Source: Bact-08 sp964533215 (GTDB lineage: Bacteria > Bacteroidota > Bacteroidia > Bacteroidales > UBA932). From it: DNA of 64,000 nucleotides. The translations under genes were made by a program, and so were the position numbers. Below the pieces are notes generated by a model that worked only from the letters and a program-made list of their open reading frames with translations, did not search any database and was not told the DNA's origin. This document shows, one piece after another, positions 35,499 to 43,524 of the stretch; position 1 is the stretch's first letter, and every line of letters starts with the position of its first letter. The DNA lies in NCBI GenBank assembly GCA_964533215.1, contig CAZHLJ010000005.1, positions 1 to 64,000 on the forward strand, in the 5' to 3' direction.

Positions 35499-36692
35499 AT
35501 GAAGGGAATTTTATTATTTGGGAAAAAAGTCAGACTATTCAGGGAATGGTCAAAACTTATTGGTTTTTCGGGTGCAGTAAGACTGTTTTTGCCCGTATAC
35601 TCTCTGCTGTCGTTTTTTGCTTTTTTGATAACACTTATCACCGCCTTGGTTTTTATGCAGGGCTGCCAAGGCCTTATTATCACAGAGGAGAGTAAAGGAG
35701 AGCTGAAACTCAGCTTTAGCAATGAAAATTTTACAAAGACAGTTGTAAGGGAATTCCCGGACAGCAACTCCTTTATTCTTTCAATAAAAAGTACTTCGGG
35801 GAGTGTCGTATATGAAGGCACTTATGGTGCCAGGCCTGCAACTCTTACCCTTAAATCAGGGAGTTATGATGTGAATATCACATCCAGGATTTTTACTATT
35901 CCGGAGTTCGATGCACCGTGCTACTCGGACAGCAAGACAGTTGTAGTAGAGACTGACAAAGTTTGTCTTCTTTCTTTTACATGCAGACAATCCAATGCAG
36001 GCATACGTATCAGTTTCACCCCTGATTTTACAAACCGCTTCAAGGGCTACAAGCCAGAACTGGCAGATACAAAAGGTACACTTGAATACCCATATACTGA
36101 AACACGTTTTGCCTATCTTAATCCCGGATCGGTTTCACTAAGATTAAAGGAAATTTTGCCTTACGGATCACCAAATACACCTGAAATAATTTCCATATCA
36201 AATCGGGAGATTAAGGCAATGGATATGCTGACAATTAAATTACATGCGAATCCCTCTGATCCATCTTTGTCAAAAACAGGAATTATTATTGATACAATTG
36301 CTAACTGGATGTATGAATATATTGAGATTGGCGGAGGTGGAGATGGATCTTCCAAGGACAAGGCATTTACTGTAAACCAACTTGCAGACAACATTGGTAA
36401 GACAGGAGTATGGGTTACAGGTTATATTGTAGGAGGAGACCTTTCATCTACAGAAATTGTCTTTGCACCTCCTTTTCAGAAGAATACCAATATTGCGATT
36501 GCAGTTAATCCAACGGTCAATGAGAGAGCCAAATGTGTTTCTGTAACACTGCCTGAGGGGGCTATAAGGGATCTTTTGAATCTTGTCGCAAATCCTTCCA
36601 ACCTGGGCAGAAAAGTCTACCTTAAGGGCACCATAGATGATTCTTACTTTGGACTTATAGGAATAAACCCTTTGTCTTCAGCGGAATTCTAA
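35499..36692 (+). CDS. DUF4493/DUF6359-like surface lipoprotein
   Basis: The 397-residue protein has an unusually long N-terminal region of about 55 residues ending in a hydrophobic stretch and a lipobox-like FMQGC. GAGG lies just before the ATG. The middle part (ELKLSFSNENFTKTVVREF, then LKSGSYDVNITSR) looks like the DUF4493 beta-sandwich of Bacteroidota surface proteins. The C-terminal 100 residues (KAFTVNQLADNIGKTGVWVT, then VYLKGTIDDSYFG) resemble the OB-like DUF6359 domain. It is likely anchored in the outer membrane. No enzyme signature is seen. Family names come from recognition, so they are tentative. Confidence 0.6.
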   Translation: MKGILLFGKKVRLFREWSKLIGFSGAVRLFLPVYSLLSFFAFLITLITALVFMQGCQGLIITEESKGELKLSFSNENFTKTVVREFPDSNSFILSIKSTSGSVVYEGTYGARPATLTLKSGSYDVNITSRIFTIPEFDAPCYSDSKTVVVETDKVCLLSFTCRQSNAGIRISFTPDFTNRFKGYKPELADTKGTLEYPYTETRFAYLNPGSVSLRLKEILPYGSPNTPEIISISNREIKAMDMLTIKLHANPSDPSLSKTGIIIDTIANWMYEYIEIGGGGDGSSKDKAFTVNQLADNIGKTGVWVTGYIVGGDLSSTEIVFAPPFQKNTNIAIAVNPTVNERAKCVSVTLPEGAIRDLLNLVANPSNLGRKVYLKGTIDDSYFGLIGINPLSSAEF

Positions 36693-36699
36693 TTTTATA

Positions 36700-36707
36700 T
36701 ATATTTG
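36700..36707 (+). promoter_or_regulatory. -7 element of the acetyltransferase gene
   Basis: TATATTTG is an exact -7 match 5 bases before the ATG at 36713. The nearest TTTG upstream (36671-36674) is 25 bases away, longer than usual. Confidence 0.45.
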
Positions 36708-36712
36708 CACTC

Positions 36713-37303
36713 ATGAAAAATTCGGAAGAGAACTATTTCGCACATGAAACCGCAATAATAGACCCCGGTTGTGCAATTGGGAAGGGTACCAAAATATGGC
36801 ACTTTTCACATATCATGAGTGGGTCGGTGATTGGAGAAAACTGTAACATCGGACAGAATGTTGTCGTTTCCCCTGGAGTTGTTCTGGGCTGCAACGTTAA
36901 AGTCCAGAACAATGTCTCAATATACACTGGCGTTGTTTGCGAGGATGATGTGTTTCTTGGGCCTTCCTGTGTTTTCACAAATGTCATTAATCCCAGAAGT
37001 GCAATAAACAGAAAGAATGAGTATGCAAAGACTCTTGTCGGGAAAGGGGCAACAATAGGAGCAAACTCCACAATTGTTTGTGGACATGACATAGGAGAGT
37101 ATGCTTTTATAGGTGCCGGTGCCGTTGTTACAAAACATGTTCCTCCTTACGCTCTTTTTGTGGGAAATCCTGCAGTGCAGATTGGCTGGATGAGTGAGTT
37201 TGGCCATAGGCTGGAATTTGATTCAGAAGGTGTGGCCGTATGTCCGGAGAGCAAAGAATGTTACTATTTAAAAGATGGGGTTGTAAGGAAATGCCGGAGC
37301 TGA
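36713..37303 (+). CDS. Left-handed beta-helix N-acetyltransferase, WbpD/WlbB-like
   Basis: The 196-residue protein is built of hexapeptide repeats (IGKGTKIWHFSHIMSGSVIG, IGENCNIGQNVVVSPGV, IGANSTIVCGHDIGEYAFIG). The segment TNVINPRSAINRKNEY and the start HETAIIDPGCAIGKGTKIWH fit WbpD/WlbB, which acetylates the 3-amino group of UDP-2-acetamido-3-amino-glucuronate with acetyl-CoA. It likely forms a trimer in the cytoplasm and serves surface polysaccharide synthesis. The next gene starts 13 bases before its stop. The amino-sugar substrate is inferred. Confidence 0.8.
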   Translation: MKNSEENYFAHETAIIDPGCAIGKGTKIWHFSHIMSGSVIGENCNIGQNVVVSPGVVLGCNVKVQNNVSIYTGVVCEDDVFLGPSCVFTNVINPRSAINRKNEYAKTLVGKGATIGANSTIVCGHDIGEYAFIGAGAVVTKHVPPYALFVGNPAVQIGWMSEFGHRLEFDSEGVAVCPESKECYYLKDGVVRKCRS

Positions 37304-40194
37304 TAGATATTAGGAAGGATCTTCTGCATAGGATAATTTACTCTACAGATGCATCTGCATACAGGGAAATGCCATATGGAGTGTTTTACCCTGATAACAC
37401 TCAGGATATTGTTGATGTGGTTAATTTTGCCAGAGAAAGGGGTATATCTATAATTCCAAGAGCGGCAGGAACGTCTCTGGCAGGTCAGGTAGTAGGTAAG
37501 GGGCTGGTTGTAGATGTATCCAAACATTTGAATAGGATATTGGAGATCAATCCAGCGGAGAGGTGGGTGAGGGTAGAGCCAGGGGTAGTCCTGGATGAAC
37601 TTAATTTATTCGCAAAAGAGTATGGACTTTTTTTTGGTCCTGAGACCTCTACCTCTAACCGTTGTTGCATTTCAGGTATGGTTGGCAACAACTCGTGTGG
37701 TTCTCACTCTCTCGTATATGGTAGCACCAGGGATCATCTACTTGAGGCAGAAGTGATATTGTCAGATGGTACAAAAACAATTTTCAAAGCATTGTCCAAA
37801 GAGGAGTTTGATGCAAAACTAAAAGGGAACAATTTAGAATCAAAGATATATCGCTTTGTTAATGACCTTCTGGAAAACAATAGGGCTATAGAAGAGATTG
37901 AGGCTAACTTTCCTGATCCGGTTCTTCGTCGTAGAAATACTGGATATGCCTTGGATGAACTCATTCACTCCAAAGGCAAAAATGGGAAATATATAAACCT
38001 TTGTCCTCTTTTGGCAGGATCAGAAGGGACATTGGCTCTGATATCAGAAGTAAAACTTAACCTTGTACCACTTCCTCCAAAGGAGAAATGTGTGGTTTGT
38101 GCTCATTGCCAGACTTTTGAGGATGTTTTCAAGGCAAACCTTCTGGCATTGAAGCACTCTCCAGTCGCTGTAGAGATGATGGATTCCAAAATTCTGGAAT
38201 TGAGTAAGAAAAATATATCGCAGAATAAGAACAGATTTTTTGTAAAGGGAGATCCTGCTGCAATCCTAATAATCGAGTTTGCAAAAGAGACCAAAGACTT
38301 GCTTGATGAAAGCGTCGCTGCAATTGAATCAGATATGTTGTCGTCAGGTCTGAGCTATCATTGTTCAAAAGTATATGGTCCGGATATCTCTCGTGTATGG
38401 GAATTGAGAAAGGCCGGTTTGGGATTGCTGACATCAATGATTGGTGATGCAAAGCCTGTCTCTGTTACAGAGGATACAGCCGTAGCGCCTCAGAAATTGC
38501 CTGAGTATATGAAAGAGTTTTCAGCTATGCTGCAGAAATATGGATTGTCCTGTGTTTATCATGCTCATATTGGTACCGGTGAACTTCACTTACGCCCTAT
38601 TCTGAATCTGAAAAGGAGTAAAGATGTCAAGCTTTTCAGGAAAGTTGCACTTGAGACAGCCTTGTTGGTAAAAAAGTATAGAGGGTCTCTGTCAGGAGAA
38701 CATGGTGATGGACGATTGAGGGGAGAATTCATTCCAATTATTTATGGGGACTATATTTTTGGTTTGATGCGGAATGTGAAAAAGGTCTTTGACCCAGGCA
38801 AGATCTTCAATAATCACAAAATTATTGATACACCACCAATGAGCAGCTCTTTGAGGTATGTTCCAGATGTTGCTGTTCCAGAGTATGATACTTATTTCGA
38901 TTATTCTGCTCAGGGGGGATGGATTCGTGCGATTGAGCAGTGTAACGGATCGGGTGATTGTAGAAAGTCTGTACAGTTTGGAGGTACTATGTGCCCAAGT
39001 TTCAGAGCAACAGGGGAGGAGAAAGATACAACAAGAGGTAGAGCTAATGTGCTTAGAGAATTGCTGACAAGACCTGTTTCCAGAAATATCTTTGACCAGA
39101 AAGAGATTTCGGATGTATTGGACTTATGCTTATCTTGCAAAGCTTGTAAAAGCGAGTGCCCATCCAACGTGGATATGGCAAGATATAAAGCAGAGTTTTT
39201 GCAGCATCACTATGATATTTCCGGTCCCTCTTTCCGTTCACTGATGGTTTCAAGAATGGCCGACATTCAGAAAATCGGTTCGTATTTTCCATCGCTTTAC
39301 AATTTCTTTGCGAAAAATAATTTTACCTCATACATATTAAAAAGAATACTCAGGTTTTCAACGCTACGCCGTATTCCGGCAATCTCTCGTGTTACTTTTA
39401 GAAAATGGGCACGCATGGAGCTGGCGTCAGATGGTAATTCACAAAGTTCAAAAAACGAACTCACCAGGCGAGTTTATATATTCGCAGATGAATTTACTAA
39501 TTTTAACGAAGCTGAAATAGGTATTAAATTTGTAAACTTGTTAAGATCTCTAGGATACGATGTAATTGTGCCGGAACATTATGAGAGTGGCAGGGCTGCG
39601 ATGTCAAAAGGCATGCTTAAGAGAGCAAGAAAATTGTCAATAAAGAATGTGACAGTGTTAAAAGATATAATTACGGAAGATGCTCCATTGGTAGGAATAG
39701 AACCATCCTGCATACTCTCCTTCAGAGACGAGTATCCTGATTTGGTGGGAGCGGATTTAAAGGAGGATGCTTTAAAACTGGCAAAAAATATTCTTCTTTA
39801 CGATGAATTCATAATGAGAGAAGTCAAAGCCGGAAGAATCAGCTCAAGTTCTTTTACAGATAATTATTTGAATATCAAATTACACGGTCATTGTCACCAA
39901 AAGGCTCTTGCATCTGTGGAACTTTCAAAAGAGATGTTGAATTTACCACTCAATTATAATGTTGAAATTATGCCGACAGGTTGCTGTGGTATGGCAGGAT
40001 CTTTTGGATATGAAAAAGAGCATTATGATGTCTCAATGAGGATCGGAGAGCAGACCCTATTCCCTTTGGTCAGGTCATCTTCGGCCGATGTGGTGATTTC
40101 TGCACCAGGTACTTCATGTCGTCAGCAAATACATGAAGGGACTGGCAGGACTGCAAAGCACCCAATTGAAATTTTGTTTGATGCATTAAAATAG
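37291..40194 (+). CDS. YdiJ-like FAD-linked oxidase with 4Fe-4S and CCG domains
   Basis: I choose ATG 37291 (MPELIDIRKDLL) over an upstream ATG at 37240 that lies deep inside the previous gene; the protein is then 967 residues. It has an FAD-binding PCMH domain (PRAAGTSLAGQVVGKG near 55), an FAD-linked oxidase C-terminal domain (GEHGDGRLRGEF near 470), a two-cluster ferredoxin region (CNGSGDC near 550, CLSCKACKSECP near 612), and a CCG domain (HGHCHQKAL near 865, PTGCCGMAG near 895). This layout is that of YdiJ/D-2-hydroxyacid dehydrogenases. It probably oxidises a D-2-hydroxy acid (lactate, 2-hydroxyglutarate or similar) and feeds electrons to the quinone pool. Confidence 0.9.
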   Translation: MPELIDIRKDLLHRIIYSTDASAYREMPYGVFYPDNTQDIVDVVNFARERGISIIPRAAGTSLAGQVVGKGLVVDVSKHLNRILEINPAERWVRVEPGVVLDELNLFAKEYGLFFGPETSTSNRCCISGMVGNNSCGSHSLVYGSTRDHLLEAEVILSDGTKTIFKALSKEEFDAKLKGNNLESKIYRFVNDLLENNRAIEEIEANFPDPVLRRRNTGYALDELIHSKGKNGKYINLCPLLAGSEGTLALISEVKLNLVPLPPKEKCVVCAHCQTFEDVFKANLLALKHSPVAVEMMDSKILELSKKNISQNKNRFFVKGDPAAILIIEFAKETKDLLDESVAAIESDMLSSGLSYHCSKVYGPDISRVWELRKAGLGLLTSMIGDAKPVSVTEDTAVAPQKLPEYMKEFSAMLQKYGLSCVYHAHIGTGELHLRPILNLKRSKDVKLFRKVALETALLVKKYRGSLSGEHGDGRLRGEFIPIIYGDYIFGLMRNVKKVFDPGKIFNNHKIIDTPPMSSSLRYVPDVAVPEYDTYFDYSAQGGWIRAIEQCNGSGDCRKSVQFGGTMCPSFRATGEEKDTTRGRANVLRELLTRPVSRNIFDQKEISDVLDLCLSCKACKSECPSNVDMARYKAEFLQHHYDISGPSFRSLMVSRMADIQKIGSYFPSLYNFFAKNNFTSYILKRILRFSTLRRIPAISRVTFRKWARMELASDGNSQSSKNELTRRVYIFADEFTNFNEAEIGIKFVNLLRSLGYDVIVPEHYESGRAAMSKGMLKRARKLSIKNVTVLKDIITEDAPLVGIEPSCILSFRDEYPDLVGADLKEDALKLAKNILLYDEFIMREVKAGRISSSSFTDNYLNIKLHGHCHQKALASVELSKEMLNLPLNYNVEIMPTGCCGMAGSFGYEKEHYDVSMRIGEQTLFPLVRSSSADVVISAPGTSCRQQIHEGTGRTAKHPIEILFDALK

Positions 40195-40213
40195 CTTTGT
40201 GTCACGCTATTTT
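40188..40213. terminator. Bidirectional terminator containing both stop codons
   Basis: AAAATAGC (40188-40195) pairs with GCTATTTT (40206-40213) over 8 bp. The TAG stop of the YdiJ-like gene and the stop of the convergent regulator gene both lie inside the stem. T-runs follow on either strand. Confidence 0.7.
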
Positions 40214-40494
40214 TCTATATAGCTTTTTAGTGCCTCAATATATTTTTCAAAGGCATCAACACCCTTTGCCGATATTCTGCACAGTGTCTGTGGCATTTTC
40301 CCTTTAAAACGCTTTTCAACCTCAATGTACCCGGCCACTCTGAGTTTTTCTAGCTGAACGCTGATATTTCCATTAGATGCATTGGTTGTCTCTTTGATAA
40401 ATGAGAAATCAGCACTCTCCACGCTTATTAGAATGGAAATAATTGCAAGCCGCAGTTCGGAATGTAGAAGCGGATCCAATTCTTTGAAATTCAT
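40207..40494 (-). CDS. Winged-helix transcriptional regulator (HTH_34-like)
   Basis: The 95-residue protein matches the small ArsR/MarR-like winged-helix regulators: LHSELRLAIISILISVESAD, then FIKETTNASNGNISVQLEKL as the recognition region (about 32-51), and YIEVEKRFKGKMPQTLCRIS as the wing. It has no sensor domain. It lies 4 bases after a four-TM membrane protein gene, an arrangement common in Bacteroidota. It probably binds the palindromic site in the operon promoter (41144-41166). Confidence 0.85.
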   Translation of the reverse strand: MNFKELDPLLHSELRLAIISILISVESADFSFIKETTNASNGNISVQLEKLRVAGYIEVEKRFKGKMPQTLCRISAKGVDAFEKYIEALKSYIEK

Positions 40495-40498
40495 AATT

Positions 40499-41104
40499 TC
40501 ACTTTTCAGATTTTATTCCCTTTTTTTCCTTGTTCATCAGGATATGACCCGGAATTATCATGCTTATCACAAACACTACTGCAAATACAGCTATTTGGTT
40601 CATTATTGAAAAGAAAGGTATCAATAATGATAGTGCTATTCCTATGATTCCACAGATCCAAAATGCCTTGAATTCAATTATGAGGCCAGTTAATGTTACC
40701 CCGATCATAATCAGCAGTCCTATAACAGTAATTATAGGAAATCTATAATCCAGAAAAGCAGAAACGACAGGTATGAAAACTACCGTAGATCCCAGCAGCA
40801 ACCATATATAGTTAATTACCCGGTCTATGTAAGTAGTGACGTTTTGACTACTCTGTCTTTTATATATGGACATAAGTATTGAACCGGCTACAGGAATGAT
40901 AAACCAAATCCACGAGTACATCAAATTCCCGGTTAATGTAATGCAAGTGTAAACTATTATCGCGGTAATAAGAGTCGTGTATCCCCAAATCAGGAATATT
41001 GACCCTCCTCCCTTTTCCAACTTGGATTTAGTGGCTTTAATCATCTGGGCAATCAGCTCCAGACTTTCATTATTGTCTAAATTTCTCTCTTCCATTGCTT
41101 TCAT
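40499..41104 (-). CDS. Membrane protein partner of the winged-helix regulator
   Basis: The 201-residue protein has a short cytoplasmic N-terminus (NNESLELIAQMIKATKSKLE) and about five or six hydrophobic segments from residue 35 on. The protein ends with charged NKEKKGIKSEK. No enzyme motif is present. A gene of this type commonly precedes a winged-helix regulator gene, and the two are probably translationally coupled. The role is unknown; membrane sensing or resistance are possible. Confidence 0.65.
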   Translation of the reverse strand: MKAMEERNLDNNESLELIAQMIKATKSKLEKGGGSIFLIWGYTTLITAIIVYTCITLTGNLMYSWIWFIIPVAGSILMSIYKRQSSQNVTTYIDRVINYIWLLLGSTVVFIPVVSAFLDYRFPIITVIGLLIMIGVTLTGLIIEFKAFWICGIIGIALSLLIPFFSIMNQIAVFAVVFVISMIIPGHILMNKEKKGIKSEK

Positions 41105-41138
41105 AAGTGTAGAATTTTAAATTTATATTTTGATATAG

Positions 41139-41170
41139 TAAAGATAAACTAGTTTATTTTATAAACCAAA
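41139..41170 (-). promoter_or_regulatory. Promoter with internal palindromic operator
   Basis: On the minus strand TTTG (41170-41167) and TATCTTTA (41146-41139) are 20 bases apart, close to consensus. The spacer holds three alternating half-sites: ATAAAC TA GTTTAT (perfect palindrome, 41144-41157) and GTTTAT TTT ATAAAC (41152-41166). A regulator bound here would block RNA polymerase. Confidence 0.6.
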
Positions 41171-41242
41171 TTTATTTTAAATCAAATTGAATTTCACGTT
41201 TAACTTACTTCTTCATTTCATCCATTATTTACTGGTTTACAT

Positions 41243-41275
41243 AAAAAAAAAGAGACCACAATTTATGTGATCTCT
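41243..41275 (-). terminator. Terminator of the redox operon
   Basis: On the minus strand AGAGATCAC pairs with GTGGTCTCT (one G-U pair), followed by eight T residues (the A-run at 41243-41250). It lies 21 bases after the stop of the Cys-rich protein gene. Confidence 0.82.
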
Positions 41276-41296
41276 CTCTCTTGAGCTAAAAGATGC

Positions 41297-41722
41297 CTAT
41301 TTGTGATTTGTGCACTCTGAGCAATTCCCTGTGCATTCGCTTTTCTTTTCAGCTTCTTTTTTTTCTACTTTCTTGGCAGCATCCGGACAGCAAGTAGCTT
41401 CTTTCTTTTCTGTAGCTTTTGGGCAGCAGCCGGTCTCTTTTTTATCTGCTGATTTTGAACAACCGTCGCATTTGCCTGTACATTTCTGATCTTTTGCAAC
41501 GCTTTTGCATTCTTGTTTTTTTACGACATTTCCTTTAGCATCCTTTACGCCTTCGCATTTGCAAGTCTTGGGATCCTCTTTGGTTGTGCTTACAGTTTGT
41601 TTCTTTTCTGTGCAGCAAGATTTAGCTGGTTCACTTTTTACCTCTTTAGTCTTGTTCTGAGCAGAAGCAACTCCTACAGTTGCAATTAATGCAAGTGCGA
41701 TTAGTGATAATTTTGTTTTCAT
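41297..41722 (-). CDS. Secreted Cys- and Lys-rich protein
   Basis: ATG 41722 gives a clear signal peptide (MKTKLSLIALALIATVGVAS followed by AQ); the longer frame starts at TTG. The mature protein of about 119 residues holds about 18 Cys, in CC pairs (SCCTE, GCCPK, TCCPD) and CxC or CxxC groups (CKC, CDGCS, CSEC), among many Lys and Glu. I recognise no family. The pattern suggests metal binding, as in metallothioneins, or a redox buffer in the periplasm. It lies 49 bases after the ferredoxin gene and before a terminator, so it is the last gene of the operon. Confidence 0.65.
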   Translation of the reverse strand: MKTKLSLIALALIATVGVASAQNKTKEVKSEPAKSCCTEKKQTVSTTKEDPKTCKCEGVKDAKGNVVKKQECKSVAKDQKCTGKCDGCSKSADKKETGCCPKATEKKEATCCPDAAKKVEKKEAEKKSECTGNCSECTNHK

Positions 41723-41771
41723 ATAAAATTTTTTTATTTGTCCGAATATCCGCAATTATCGCGCCAATATT

Positions 41772-41954
41772 TCAATTTTTGCCAACTGCACCCATTCCGC
41801 AAAACCGTGTACACTTGCCACACTCTATGCATTTCTCCTTATCTATTGTCGGAAGAGTGTTGCCATTCTGCGATATGGCTCCTACAGGGCATACATTCAG
41901 TAGTGGACATCTGTGATTCTGTGGACATTTGTGAGGATTTATTGATAATGACAT
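41772..41954 (-). CDS. Small ferredoxin-like 4Fe-4S protein
   Basis: The 60-residue protein has two Cys groups: CPQNHRCPLLNVCPVGAIS (about 10-28) and CIECGKCTRFCGMGAVG (about 42-58). The second is a typical CX2CX2CX3C cluster site; the first has altered spacing, so its cluster may be different. It is cytoplasmic. It lies 4 bases after the thioredoxin gene and probably passes electrons to or from it or its partners. Confidence 0.8.
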   Translation of the reverse strand: MSLSINPHKCPQNHRCPLLNVCPVGAISQNGNTLPTIDKEKCIECGKCTRFCGMGAVGKN

Positions 41955-41958
41955 GGTA

Positions 41959-42324
41959 TTATTGATTGTTAAGTAAGACTTTTTCTATTGCTTCACGGAA
42001 TGATGATTTTGGTAATGCTCCTTGAGCCATTTGAGGAGGATTGTTCATCGGAACGAAAAGCAGTGATGGAATGCTGCGTATGCCAAAAGCACCTGCCAAC
42101 TCTTGTTCCTTCTCGGTATTAACCTTATAGATATAGATTTTGTCCTTGTATTCTTCTGCAAGCTCTTCAAGAACAGGGGCAATTGACTTGCATGGCCCAC
42201 ACCAATCGGCGTAAAAATCTATTATTGCGGGTTTGTCTCCCAAATATTTCCATTCCTCTGGGTTTGCTTCATAATTCGCAACTTTTGTGAGGAAGTCCTC
42301 TTTAGTCAAATGAATTGTTTTCAT
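41959..42324 (-). CDS. Thioredoxin
   Basis: The 121-residue protein has the active site DWCGPCKSIAPVLEEL near residues 40-55 and the cis-Pro segment IRSIPSLLFVP near residue 90. No signal peptide is present, so it is cytoplasmic. It is a little longer than a standard thioredoxin because of a 15-residue N-terminus. It lies between the DUF6132 and ferredoxin genes in one operon. Confidence 0.93.
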   Translation of the reverse strand: MKTIHLTKEDFLTKVANYEANPEEWKYLGDKPAIIDFYADWCGPCKSIAPVLEELAEEYKDKIYIYKVNTEKEQELAGAFGIRSIPSLLFVPMNNPPQMAQGALPKSSFREAIEKVLLNNQ

Positions 42325-42336
42325 GATTGATAATTT

Positions 42337-42549
42337 TTATTGTTTATTATTATTTGCCTTGAACATGCTGAAAACCAGACCTCCGATAATGGATCCGAAA
42401 ATAGCACTGTTTAATGGAGATGATGTTATAGGGCAGGTGCCACTCATGCATCCGATATAATGCCAGAACAGGTAGCCTCCTAATGAACCAACAATTATTC
42501 CAATAATTGTTAACCTTGATTGTTTGATGTAACTCTTAATCTTTTCCAT
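42337..42549 (-). CDS. DUF6132-family small membrane protein
   Basis: The 70-residue protein has two membrane segments (about 13-32 and 45-62) around the conserved loop GCMSGTCPITSSPLNS, which has two Cys. This is the DUF6132 pattern that I associate with thioredoxin/ferredoxin loci in Bacteroidota. It is the first gene of the four-gene redox operon. The Cys pair faces one side of the membrane and may exchange electrons with thioredoxin. This is inference. Confidence 0.75.
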   Translation of the reverse strand: MEKIKSYIKQSRLTIIGIIVGSLGGYLFWHYIGCMSGTCPITSSPLNSAIFGSIIGGLVFSMFKANNNKQ

Positions 42550-42557
42550 ATGATATA

Positions 42558-42622
42558 TTTTCCAATTGAAATATATTGCAAAGGTAAATACATTTTCCTA
42601 AAAAACAAATTTCCATTGGAAA
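42558..42622 (-). promoter_or_regulatory. Promoter of the redox operon flanked by two palindromes
   Basis: On the minus strand TTTG (42609-42606), a 19-base spacer and TACCTTTG (42586-42579) make an exact Bacteroidota promoter. TTTCCATTGGAAA, a perfect palindrome around a central T (42610-42622), lies directly upstream of -33. A related imperfect palindrome, TTTTCCAATTGAAAT (42558-42572), lies at the start of transcription. The two sites share TTTCCAnTTG and are likely bound by one regulator. Confidence 0.7.
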
Positions 42623-42711
42623 ATAAATTTAAAATTAAATAAACAGGATTTGATAATCAAGGAGAAAGCATCTGCTCAGCAATCACAGTTAATATCAGAT
42701 TCGCTATAACT

Positions 42712-43524
42712 CTATATATAAGTCTTCATTAACATCTCAGCTGTAGTTGGATCAATCTGTTCCCTTTTGCGGATTTCATCAAACATTGCCAACAGATCGT
42801 GAGTTTTGATCCTTCTCTTTTCATCGCTTTTTAGGTCATAGACAATTTTTCCATTATTCATCATCAGTATCCGGTCTCCCATATTTACAGCCTGTTGCAT
42901 TGAGTGCGTTACCATCATGGTTGTAAGACTGTCTTTGTTTACAATATCCTCAGTCAACTGAATCACTTTATTTGCAGTCTTTGGATCAAGGGCAGCCGTA
43001 TGTTCATCAAGAAGCAGGAGCTTTGGCTTTATCCATGTAGCCATCAATAGAGTTAGCGCCTGTCTCTGCCCGCCTGATAGTTTCCCGATTGGGCTGTCAA
43101 GCCTCTCTTCAAGCCCCATGTTAAGCGATTTTATTCTTTTCTTGAATTCATCGATGGAATTTTTAGGCAAAGCCCATCCGAAACCTCTGTGACAACCTCT
43201 TTTGACAGCCAGTGCAAGATTCTCGGCAATAGTCATCTCAGGGGCAGTCCCGCTGAAAGGATTTTGAAACACTCTGCCAATATATCTTGCCCGTTTATGT
43301 TCCTCAAGTTTTGTTATATCATCTCCATCAAGAATAATTGAGCCGCTGTCTGGGAAGAAATTCCCTGAAATGGCATTTAGAAGAGTAGATTTCCCTGATC
43401 CGTTTGTGCCGAGGAGAACTACAAAACTACCCGGTTCAATTTTGCAACTGATGTTGTCAAGTGCAAAAACCTCATTTGGAGTCCCAGGGTTGAATTTCTT
43501 GGATAAATTTCTAATTTCTATCAT
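42712..43524 (-). CDS. ABC transporter ATP-binding protein
   Basis: The 270-residue protein has Walker A GTNGSGKST (about 39-47), the signature LSGGQRQAL (about 149-157), Walker B LLLLDEHTAALD (about 168-180), and the H-loop MMVTHSMQQ. It powers the transporter encoded by the genes just upstream. Its start overlaps the permease stop by 4 bases (ATGA), which indicates translational coupling. It is the last gene of the operon. The substrate-binding protein suggests an amino-acid-type substrate. Confidence 0.93.
   Translation of the reverse strand: MIEIRNLSKKFNPGTPNEVFALDNISCKIEPGSFVVLLGTNGSGKSTLLNAISGNFFPDSGSIILDGDDITKLEEHKRARYIGRVFQNPFSGTAPEMTIAENLALAVKRGCHRGFGWALPKNSIDEFKKRIKSLNMGLEERLDSPIGKLSGGQRQALTLLMATWIKPKLLLLDEHTAALDPKTANKVIQLTEDIVNKDSLTTMMVTHSMQQAVNMGDRILMMNNGKIVYDLKSDEKRRIKTHDLLAMFDEIRKREQIDPTTAEMLMKTYI

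Noticed and set aside
37240..37290. Upstream ATG for the YdiJ-like gene
   Set aside because: It would add 17 residues with no family similarity and deepen the overlap with the acetyltransferase gene; ATG 37291 matches the usual family start.
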